NCBI GenBank assembly: GCA_002083985.1
Contig: MTER01000049.1
Coordinates: forward strand, 1-7,119
Direction of reading: 5' to 3'
DNA: 7,119 nucleotides
Origin: Candidatus Altarchaeales archaeon A3
Lineage (GTDB): Archaea; Altiarchaeota; Altiarchaeia; Altiarchaeales; Altiarchaeaceae
Below, one piece after another: positions 1-4,923 of the stretch. Positions within the stretch are counted from its first letter, which is position 1, and every line of letters starts with the position of its first letter. Position numbers and translations under genes: made by a program. The notes under the pieces were generated by a model that was not told the origin of the DNA, ran no database searches, and saw only the letters and a list, made by a program, of their open reading frames with translations.

Positions 1-5
1 TAATC

Positions 6-30
6 TTTAAAAATCTATTAGATTTTTAAA
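6..30. promoter_or_regulatory. Perfect 25-nt palindrome upstream of the IPP isomerase gene
   Basis: Two 12-base arms, TTTAAAAATCTA and TAGATTTTTAAA, are exact reverse complements around one central T. A second inverted pair, AAATTACC at 28-35 and GGTAATTT at 78-85, overlaps its right edge. The site lies about 108 bp before the isomerase start. It could be an operator for a dimeric regulator, or a hairpin ending transcription of a gene left of the window, since the right arm contains a run of five T. The sequence does not decide between these. Its core AAAATC-N5-GATTTT recurs at 1261-1277 and 1946-1962. Confidence 0.45.
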
Positions 31-137
31 TTACCCATAAAAATTCCAAAAAAATGTGAAAACTCCAAAAATTTATCGGTAATTTTTTGGGATGGATGAA
101 TAGTTACAAAATAAAACCAATTGCTAATTAAAAAATT

Positions 138-1190
138 ATGGAAAATAACAATTCAAGAAAAAAGGAACACATAATGCTTGCCTTACATGACAAGATAGAG
201 CATGGAAGTGCGGGATTTGAAAAAATTTTATTAAAACACAAATCACTTCCTGAAATTGACTTTGACGAAATAAATTTAGAGACAAATTTTCTCGGAAAGA
301 AACTAAAATTTCCAGTAATAATTGAAGCAATTACAGGCGGATTTGAAGGGGGGGGGAAAATTAATGAAATCCTTTCTGAAATTGCGTCCGAATTCGGAAT
401 TGGATTTATGGTGGGAAGTCAAAGACCTATGATAGAAAATTTAACACTGGCAAAGACCTATAAAATTTCAAAATGTCCTCCGATTGTTATAGGCAACATT
501 GGTGCAGTTCAGTTAAATTATGGAATAACTGAAAAGGAATGTCTCCGGGCGATAGAGCGTATTAATGCAGATGCGATTGCCTTTCATCTGAATCCGTTAC
601 AAGAGTGTTTTCAGCCGAACGGGAACCGAAATTTTAAAAATTTAAAGAAAAAAATAAATGAAATTTCAGCGGGTTTAAGAAGCAGCGGTATGAAGGTTAT
701 TGTAAAAGAGGTCGGGACGGGATTAAATTACGAAGATGTGAAGGATTTAAATATAGATTGTATTGATGTAGCAGGGTCCGGCGGGACAAACTGGGCAATA
801 ATTGAAGGAAAAAGAGGCACGAATCCGTCTGCCGAACTTTTCTACGACTGGGGGATTTCTACTGTTGAGTCCCTTATGAATATAACTCCTTTAAAAGATA
901 AAAGAAATTTAGAGATTATTGCAAGCGGCGGAATAAGAAATGGTCTTGATGCGGCAAAGTGTTTTGCATTAAATGCGGATATCGTTGGAATGGCTCTGCC
1001 GTTTTTAAGAGAAATTTATGCAAATAAAGATGGAAAAATTTTGGAAAATATGGATAAAGAAATAGCGAAACAAAATTTAAGGAAATTTTTAAGTAAATTC
1101 ATTGAGGAATTGAATATTGCATTATTTCTGACCGGAAGCAGGAATATTAAAGAGATAAAGGGAAAGTATAATATGAAGGAGATGATGTGA
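138..1190 (+). CDS. fni: Type 2 isopentenyl-diphosphate delta-isomerase (FMN-dependent)
   Basis: This cytosolic flavoenzyme interconverts isopentenyl diphosphate and dimethylallyl diphosphate, the step that opens isoprenoid and archaeal ether-lipid synthesis after the mevalonate pathway. The 350-aa length is normal for the family. Family motifs appear in order: RKKEH at residues 7-11 (substrate phosphate binding), ITGG at 65-68 and MVGSQR at 91-96 (FMN pocket), HLNPLQE at 150-156 (Asn, Gln and Glu for catalysis and Mg2+), KEVGTG at 190-195, AGSGGTNW at 212-219, ASGGIRNG at 262-269 (FMN phosphate), and a C-terminal ALFLTGSRNI. The start at 138 is preferred because Met13, although preceded by a weak AAGGA, would remove the RKKEH motif. 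No Shine-Dalgarno motif precedes 138. A run of nine G at 348-356 encodes three glycines in a loop of normal length. The gene stands alone on this strand and converges with the atp cluster. The assignment is firm; cofactor and pathway roles come from family knowledge. Confidence 0.96.
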   Translation: MENNNSRKKEHIMLALHDKIEHGSAGFEKILLKHKSLPEIDFDEINLETNFLGKKLKFPVIIEAITGGFEGGGKINEILSEIASEFGIGFMVGSQRPMIENLTLAKTYKISKCPPIVIGNIGAVQLNYGITEKECLRAIERINADAIAFHLNPLQECFQPNGNRNFKNLKKKINEISAGLRSSGMKVIVKEVGTGLNYEDVKDLNIDCIDVAGSGGTNWAIIEGKRGTNPSAELFYDWGISTVESLMNITPLKDKRNLEIIASGGIRNGLDAAKCFALNADIVGMALPFLREIYANKDGKILENMDKEIAKQNLRKFLSKFIEELNIALFLTGSRNIKEIKGKYNMKEMM

Positions 1191-1244
1191 AGGAATGAAA
1201 AGTTTAGATGGTAACTTCGTAACTTCTCAATAACTTGTGAAAAG

Positions 1245-1278
1245 ATAACCTCGCTGTTGCAAAATCCATATGATTTTG
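1245..1278 (+). repeat. Repeat copy 1: ATAACCTCGCTG followed by an AAAATC/GATTTT hairpin
   Basis: The 12-mer ATAACCTCGCTG at 1245-1256 recurs exactly at 1919-1930. In both places it is followed by the spaced palindrome AAAATC-N5-GATTTT, here extended to a 7-bp stem, CAAAATC at 1260-1266 and GATTTTG at 1272-1278, around a CATAT loop. The shared two-part arrangement suggests two copies of one small element and not chance, although the spacing between the parts differs by 11 nt. Confidence 0.5.
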
Positions 1279-1309
1279 AAAATGACAAAATATATGACCT
1301 GTTTTGCAC

Positions 1310-1327
1310 TTTTTGGGGGTGTTTTTT
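1310..1327 (+). terminator. Possible U-tract terminator of the isomerase gene
   Basis: Two T runs, five at 1310-1314 and six at 1322-1327, are separated by a G-rich spacer about 120-137 nt after the isomerase stop. Archaeal RNA polymerase terminates at U-rich tracts without needing a hairpin, so this is the nearest plausible end for the isomerase mRNA. No stronger T tract lies closer to the stop. Confidence 0.3.
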
Positions 1328-1459
1328 ATAAAATGAGCAGTTATGAAATTTATTTGCTCCAACTTATTGAGATGTTACTTTAGATGTATCCTGGGGGGGT
1401 TCAATTTGTATAAAAATTGGTAAAAAAGTTCTTTCCATTTTTTTCTTGTTTTATTTTTT

Positions 1460-1555
1460 ATGGAAATTGAAAAAATTACTGACATTTCAACTGTCTCAAA
1501 TATTGGAACAGCATTATTGAAGAAACGAGGAAAGTATCCTCTCAAAATTTTATGA
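1460..1555 (+). pseudogene. Short 31-codon frame inside the MITE-like element, possible gene remnant
   Basis: The frame reads MEIEKITDISTVSNIGTALL and continues to a C-terminus KYPLKIL before TGA at 1553-1555. Its composition is more protein-like than the surrounding AT-rich sequence, and the codons for YPLKI are repeated at 1712-1726, followed by a stop. It has no ribosome binding site, and no known family is recognised. It may be the 3' remnant of a gene carried or disrupted by the element, or chance. Confidence 0.2.
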
Positions 1556-1584
1556 TAAAACATAAAAATTTAACATTTTTCACT
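1534..1584 (+). repeat. Direct repeat copy A, inside the MITE-like element
   Basis: This 51-bp block aligns with 1711-1760 (copy B) at about 45 of 51 positions. The first 17 bases, GTATCCTCTCAAAATTT, are identical; after that there is one single-base gap and five substitutions, four of them transitions. Copy A lies within the mobile element and B just outside its right end, so a simple single insertion does not explain both. Confidence 0.7.
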
Positions 1585-1710
1585 GAAAAGTAAAGCCACA
1601 AAACTCAATTTACCATATTTTATTGAGGGGGTACCGAGGAAAAGTATTTTAAAGTCAAAAAATGGAAAGAAGAATAATTTGAAATATCTAACATATTGAA
1701 CCCCTCAGAT

Positions 1711-1760
1711 GTATCCTCTCAAAATTTAGGATAAAATATAAAAATTTAGTATTTTTCGCT
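1711..1760 (+). repeat. Direct repeat copy B, spanning the right target duplication
   Basis: This is the partner of the block at 1534-1584. It begins inside the right-hand 11-mer AGATGTATCCT and runs into unique flanking DNA. If B is the original genomic sequence, copy A is a diverged duplicate trapped inside the element. If A is original, the right flank was generated by rearrangement. Confidence 0.7.
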
Positions 1761-1829
1761 TCTTAAAATAGAACAATATAATTTAAGGTACTCGCCCCTT
1801 TAAATTGGGTCAATTAATTTAAGAGTGAT

Positions 1830-1855
1830 CTGTTCGCTTCCAACAGCGTTTTTTT
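1830..1855 (+). terminator. Hairpin plus T7 tract, terminator-like
   Basis: CTGTT (1830-1834) and AACAG (1842-1846) form a 5-bp stem around a seven-base loop, followed after CG by seven T (1849-1855). It resembles an intrinsic terminator for plus-strand transcripts, but no plus-strand gene ends nearby. It could serve a transcript of the repeat region or be coincidental. Confidence 0.3.
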
Positions 1856-1918
1856 ATTTTGGTATTCCGTCGTTTTCAAAAATATTTATAAAAATAATAG
1901 TAAAAAAGCAAATAAATA

Positions 1919-1962
1919 ATAACCTCGCTGATGTTCAGATATTTTAAAATCTTTAGGATTTT
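1919..1962 (+). repeat. Repeat copy 2: ATAACCTCGCTG followed by an AAAATC/GATTTT hairpin
   Basis: The 12-mer at 1919-1930 is identical to that at 1245-1256. The spaced palindrome AAAATC-TTTAG-GATTTT follows at 1946-1962. Its surroundings also match the palindrome at the left end of the window at about 25 of 31 positions. The stretch leads directly into the candidate structured RNA at 1933-2088. Confidence 0.5.
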
Positions 1963-2088
1963 AAAATTATCCTAATTTTAGTGGGTCAGCACTGACATTC
2001 TTGTTCTTAATATTATGAGCATATTTGTCTTTTATATATTTTTCAAATCTCTGAACGATTTACAAACAGTATGAGTAAATATCTGAAC
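1933..2088 (-). other. Candidate structured RNA or atpC 3' UTR element
   Basis: A 12-bp perfect inverted repeat, GTTCAGATATTT (1933-1944) and AAATATCTGAAC (2077-2088), would close a 156-nt domain. Immediately inside it, TAAAAT and TAGGAT (1945-1950, 1954-1959) pair with ATCCTA and ATTTTA (1969-1980) in a 12-bp hairpin with a 3-nt bulge. A small GTCA-GCAC-TGAC hairpin follows at 1985-1996. A near copy of the closing strand, AAATCTCTGAAC at 2045-2056, could compete for the same partner. Read on the minus strand it starts about 50 nt after the atpC stop and is followed by T-rich sequence, so a 3' UTR or terminator role is plausible. The strand is uncertain because the pairing is symmetric. Confidence 0.35.
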
Positions 2089-2139
2089 TGTGTGGGCGTA
2101 AGTGATTCGAACTTTTACATAAGTGTGAGAAACTCATGT

Positions 2140-3171
2140 TTAAAGTATCATCATTTTTTTTATTTCCTCATTATTAACCCCGTATTTTTTGCCAACCAAC
2201 AACACCCTCATATTCCTGACATCAAACCACATTTTTCTTAAATAAGTAATAACATATTCCAAAGATATCGGATTCAGGATAACAGCCGGCGAGGCGGCAG
2301 CGGACTCTATTCCTAACTCAAACATATCCAAACTTTTTGTCCTTTTAAATTCTTCAAAGACCTGTGCAAATAAATTTTCATAAGGCGTTCCGGTTAAAAT
2401 TCCATGTATTGCATCTAAGTTATCTTTACTTATCTGGGCAGCATTAATTTCATTTAAAATTTCAAAATTTAAATATGCACCCTGACTGGTTTTCTTTATA
2501 AAATTATCCGCATCAATTCCTAAAATTTTCATCCTTATAACTGCCTTTAAATTTAAAGCGTCAATCCTTTTCTTTACAAATTTTTCAATTACTTTTACTT
2601 TTTCTGCCGCTATTGCCCATTTCCTTATTAAATTTATATCCAGACTGTTTTCAATATCAAACAAATTTTCACCCTCTATTTCAAATCCCAAATTCCTTAT
2701 CTTGTCCACTGCACTTTTAAATTCTGTGTTTGCTATTTCCTTTAAAATTTCATCCTTTATGTTTCCCTCTATGCATTCTGCAAGTATTTCGTCGGTATTT
2801 TTTCCATTCCGGCTGACGCTTTTGGACTTCAATGCCCTTAAAACCCGTTTTAAATTTCCAATATCAAATTCATCAAGCAGGATTGTCTTACTACTATTTC
2901 GGACATCCGTAGGAAATGTGTTAATTACAGCATTGCAGACCTCAAAGTAATGGCTTACAACAGCTTTTTCTATTTCTTCCAGATTTTCGCCTTTACTAAT
3001 TGCACCTTTTATTTGCTTTTCATAATGTGTTTTCATAAGTTCGGCAATTGCTGAATCAAGATTTAGAGACCCCGTAAGGCGCGCATAAGTTATATCGTCC
3101 AGGTGCTGAGGCATTGCAGAAACCATTCCGTAAGAGTATGCATAAGTTGCCGTATCTAATAGCCCTATCAT
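2140..3171 (-). CDS. atpC: A-type ATP synthase subunit C
   Basis: This subunit (the homologue of V-ATPase subunit d) caps the cytoplasmic side of the proteolipid ring and links it to the central stalk, so that ring rotation drives ATP synthesis in the A1 head. The 343-aa length is typical. The family's threefold repeat is visible: EFDIGNLKRVLRALKSK (residues 101-117), DALNLKAVIRMKILG (204-218) and the diagnostic C-terminal WFDVRNMRVLLVGKKYG (315-331), followed by EEIKKMM. The N-terminal YAYSYGMVSAM (10-20) matches the usual start of these proteins and supports the ATG at 3171. The protein is soluble, with no signal or membrane segment. It lies 80 bp after the GPT-family gene on the same strand. 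Subunits F, A, B and D, which usually follow, are absent, and E is missing upstream. No Shine-Dalgarno motif is seen; AT-rich TATA-like sequence lies about 20-35 bp upstream. Confidence 0.93.
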   Translation of the reverse strand: MIGLLDTATYAYSYGMVSAMPQHLDDITYARLTGSLNLDSAIAELMKTHYEKQIKGAISKGENLEEIEKAVVSHYFEVCNAVINTFPTDVRNSSKTILLDEFDIGNLKRVLRALKSKSVSRNGKNTDEILAECIEGNIKDEILKEIANTEFKSAVDKIRNLGFEIEGENLFDIENSLDINLIRKWAIAAEKVKVIEKFVKKRIDALNLKAVIRMKILGIDADNFIKKTSQGAYLNFEILNEINAAQISKDNLDAIHGILTGTPYENLFAQVFEEFKRTKSLDMFELGIESAAASPAVILNPISLEYVITYLRKMWFDVRNMRVLLVGKKYGVNNEEIKKMMIL

Positions 3172-3251
3172 TTTGTTTTTGTTAAATTTATTTTAAATTT
3201 TTAAATTTTAATAAATTGTAAATTAATTAAGAATTATAAATTAATTATAAA
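3172..3251 (-). promoter_or_regulatory. AT-only-like spacer before atpC, with tandem repeat
   Basis: This 80-bp gap is almost pure A and T. It includes an 11-bp perfect tandem repeat AATTATAAATT (3232-3242 and 3243-3253) that runs into the stop codon of the upstream gene. On the minus strand, TTTAAAAATTTAAAA lies about 19-34 bp before the atpC start, where an archaeal TATA box would sit for a leaderless or short-leader mRNA. The low complexity makes the assignment weak. Confidence 0.3.
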
Positions 3252-4295
3252 TTATGTAAATTTAGGGATGAAAAATATTAAAATAGCAATTGCGCAAAAT
3301 ATTATTTCAATTCCTATGAATGTTGTGGTTAAATTTTTCTCGGAAATTCCTTTTGATAAATACATAAGCCATTGTGCAAAACTTATTGGTTTTTCATTAA
3401 AAGGATATAATTTTCCACTAATACATTTTCCCTGCCAGTTTTTTGTAGGCAACTTATTTATCAGTTTTACAAAAAATTCAATTATAAACGGGAGCATAAC
3501 AATAACTCCGTAACTTTCAAAATTTCCGATTATTATCGCTGTTGCAATTACTGCTCCAATAGTTAAATTTCCGACATCTCCGGGAAAAACCTTTGCAGGA
3601 AACCAGTTGTATTTCAAAAATCCCAGTAATGCGCCCGCAAGAGAAATCAGAATAATAAAAGCAATAAGACCTTCGGGCGTTCCTATGAATAATGCAATAA
3701 CTGCCAGAGATAAACTCATAGTTATTCCCATTCCCGCTTCCATCCCGTTAAATCCGGCAAGCATATTTGTCATATTGCTGCAAGCAGTAATAGCTATAGG
3801 AACTAAAATCAAAGCATACAAAATTCCAAAATTAATTTCGCCCATAAACGGAATATTTATGGTAGGACTACCGACACTTGCTATTGCAACTAACGGAAGT
3901 GATGCAAAAATCGGAATTACTGCTTTTACAGAATGTCTTAAATCAAACATATCATCAAGTATTCCGATAACTGCAATTACAAGAATTGTTGATAGCGATG
4001 CAAAAATTAAGGTTAAAATTTTTCCATCTGTTATATTTATCAAAGATATTCCAATTCCAAATATTTCATTAACATAAGCAAGAATTCCTGTAAAAGCCAA
4101 AATACCTCCGCATAAGCCAATTACAACTGCCAGCCCCCCCATCTCGGCGACATCCTGTTTATCCTGCTTGTTTATATCTTTTCCAGTCATTCCTATTGTC
4201 TTTAATTTTCTTATGAGTTTTGGCAAAGTAAGATAAGGCACCAAAAATGAAATTAGAAAAGATATAAATCCAAGAATCAAGATAGTATATTCCAT
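3252..4295 (-). CDS. GPT/MraY-family dolichyl-phosphate sugar-1-phosphate transferase
   Basis: This polytopic membrane enzyme (family of eukaryotic Alg7/GPT, archaeal AglH and bacterial MraY/WecA) transfers a sugar-1-phosphate, commonly GlcNAc-1-phosphate from UDP-GlcNAc, onto a polyprenyl or dolichyl phosphate. That step begins lipid-linked glycan assembly. About ten hydrophobic segments are seen over 347 aa. Motifs run in order: KDINKQDKQDVAEMGG (residues 39-54), ILDDMFDLR with the Mg2+-binding Asp114-Asp115 (112-120), NMTNMLAGFNGMEAG (174-188), and VFPGDVGNLTIGA (236-248) with Asp240. The AGFNGMEAG wording is GPT-like and not MraY-like, which favours an archaeal glycosylation enzyme over a cell-wall one. 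The nucleotide sugar cannot be read from the sequence. The gene sits between atpK and atpC, where subunit E is expected. A run of seven G (C on the plus strand, 4134-4140) encodes Met-Gly-Gly. The start at 4295 follows an AT-rich leader with no Shine-Dalgarno motif. Confidence 0.9.
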   Translation of the reverse strand: MEYTILILGFISFLISFLVPYLTLPKLIRKLKTIGMTGKDINKQDKQDVAEMGGLAVVIGLCGGILAFTGILAYVNEIFGIGISLINITDGKILTLIFASLSTILVIAVIGILDDMFDLRHSVKAVIPIFASLPLVAIASVGSPTINIPFMGEINFGILYALILVPIAITACSNMTNMLAGFNGMEAGMGITMSLSLAVIALFIGTPEGLIAFIILISLAGALLGFLKYNWFPAKVFPGDVGNLTIGAVIATAIIIGNFESYGVIVMLPFIIEFFVKLINKLPTKNWQGKCISGKLYPFNEKPISFAQWLMYLSKGISEKNLTTTFIGIEIIFCAIAILIFFIPKFT

Positions 4296-4345
4296 TATAT
4301 AAAATAAATTTTGATTTTTGATTTCAGAAAAAATTTAGAATGAAA

Positions 4346-4369
4346 TAAAAAATATAAAAAAGAAAAAAA
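4346..4369 (-). terminator. U-rich tract after atpK
   Basis: On the minus strand this stretch is almost entirely T, in runs of seven, six, six and three broken by single bases or short gaps. It begins about 37 nt after the atpK stop and lies within the 110-bp gap before the GPT-family gene. Archaeal polymerase terminates at such tracts. A partial stop here would separate expression of the ring subunit from the following genes. No stem precedes it. Confidence 0.45.
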
Positions 4370-4405
4370 TTCAAAATTCAAAATTTTATGGCATTTGCAT
4401 ACCAC

Positions 4406-4846
4406 TTAACCGCTTATCAGTAAAAATGCTACAACGAATCCCATAATAACTGACAAGTCCGGAATTGCAGCATATACAATATTGTTGACTTTTGTTGCCG
4501 GTGCTCTTGCTGTTGAACCTATACCTGCTGCCAGTACAGATGCTTGTGCAACTGGTGTTAATCCTGCAATTCCCATCGCAATTCCTGCACCGAGCATTTT
4601 TATACCTGCTAAAAGTGACAAATCCTCTTTGATACCTCCTACTATCATTACTGCTATTACAAATCCAAAAATTACAGCAGTTTGTGGCAATGCTTCAAAT
4701 ATAAGTCCAGTTACAAACATCTCTTTTTTTTCTGCTATAACTCCACTTGCACTTGCTCCTGCAATACCACTTCCTATCGCACTTCCCAACGCGGGCAACC
4801 CAACTGCTAACCCTGCACCTATTGTTGCAAAAATAAATCCCTCCAT
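4406..4846 (-). CDS. atpK: A-type ATP synthase subunit K (membrane rotor proteolipid, c-like)
   Basis: This is the ring-forming proteolipid that carries Na+ or H+ past subunit I as the rotor turns. At 146 aa it is a four-helix protein made of two fused hairpins. The halves align: FEALPQTAVIFGFVIA (residues 50-65) against YAAIPDLSVIMGFVVA (125-140). Compared with Enterococcus hirae NtpK, from family knowledge, Asp130 falls where the ion-binding Glu139 lies, Gln101 matches Gln110 in helix 3, Thr56 matches Thr64 and Leu53 matches Leu61; Ala57 replaces Gln65. In the first hairpin the carboxylate position is Gln55, so there is probably one ion site per subunit. Asp in place of Glu is unusual for this class. 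Glu51 lies one helical turn away in helix 2 and is an alternative. The gene lies 77 bp after atpI. The only GGAGG is inside codons 1-3, not upstream. Confidence 0.94.
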   Translation of the reverse strand: MEGFIFATIGAGLAVGLPALGSAIGSGIAGASASGVIAEKKEMFVTGLIFEALPQTAVIFGFVIAVMIVGGIKEDLSLLAGIKMLGAGIAMGIAGLTPVAQASVLAAGIGSTARAPATKVNNIVYAAIPDLSVIMGFVVAFLLISG

Positions 4847-4923
4847 TTTCTTTATATTATTTAATTAATTTTTAATCTTTTTAACAATTAAAATTTTTAT
4901 TATAAAATTAAGTATTGCCTTTA

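Larger units (their letters stand above)
1393..1706. mobile_element. MITE-like element with terminal inverted repeats and 11-bp target duplication
   Basis: The left end GGGGTTCAATTTGT (1396-1409) and right end ACATATTGAACCCC (1691-1704) are inverted repeats matching at 13 of 14 positions. After exactly 19 bases inward on each side, a second inverted pair matches perfectly over 15 bases: TTCTTTCCATTTTTT at 1429-1443 and its reverse complement at 1657-1671. The 11-mer AGATGTATCCT flanks the element in direct orientation at 1382-1392 and 1707-1717, as expected of a target-site duplication. At about 314 bp the element cannot encode a transposase, so it would be a non-autonomous derivative mobilised in trans. 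The insertion-sequence family is not recognised; an 11-bp duplication is within the range known for IS4-type elements, but this is inference only. Confidence 0.65.
1191..2139. other. Repeat-rich noncoding gap between convergent genes
   Basis: These ~950 bp between the stops of the isomerase and atpC hold no open frame that resembles a conserved protein. They contain an 8-bp tandem repeat GTAACTTC (1211-1218 and 1219-1226), a MITE-like element (1393-1706), a ~50-bp direct repeat (1534-1584 and 1711-1760), several hairpins, and a possible structured RNA (1933-2088). One hairpin pairs AATTTAAGG at 1780-1788 with CCTTTAAATT at 1797-1806, with one bulged base. The only coding-like stretches are short, such as the 31-codon frame at 1460-1555. 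The region looks like a landing ground for small mobile elements that has since decayed. Confidence 0.7.

Noticed and set aside
174..1190. Alternative isomerase start at Met13 (position 174), which has a weak AAGGA eight bases upstream.
   Set aside because: It would remove the RKKEH motif at residues 7-11, which is part of the substrate phosphate-binding site in this family.
1375..1563. 62-codon minus-strand frame across the MITE-like element.
   Set aside because: It crosses the left target duplication and left inverted repeat, is antisense to a more protein-like short frame, and shows no family resemblance.
2091..2112. T-arm-like string on the minus strand (GTTCGAATC followed by CACTTACGCCCACA), resembling the 3' end of a tRNA.
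   Set aside because: The T-stem has two mismatches, no matching acceptor 5' strand exists at the right distance, and that region runs into the atpC coding end. No anticodon arm can be built. At most it is a very decayed fragment.
1191..2139. Possible CRISPR array, because of several repeated and palindromic segments.
   Set aside because: Repeats occur only two or three times at irregular spacing and with different lengths. No regular repeat-spacer pattern and no cas gene is present.
2071..2241. 56-codon plus-strand frame beginning MSKYLNCVGVSDSNFYIS.
   Set aside because: About half of it lies antisense to the conserved 3' end of atpC, including the invariant C-terminal motif, and the remainder has no recognisable family or ribosome binding site. 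It is most likely chance.
4296..4405. Possible remnant of atpE between atpK and the GPT-family gene.
   Set aside because: The gap is 110 bp of nearly pure A and T with no frame resembling subunit E, so complete absence or relocation is more likely than a visible pseudogene.
3607..4868. Long plus-strand open frames opposite the GPT-family gene and atpK (3607-4077 and 4482-4868).
   Set aside because: They are antisense shadows of strongly recognised membrane proteins. Their Ile-, Pro- and Ala-rich composition is what the complement of hydrophobic codons produces.
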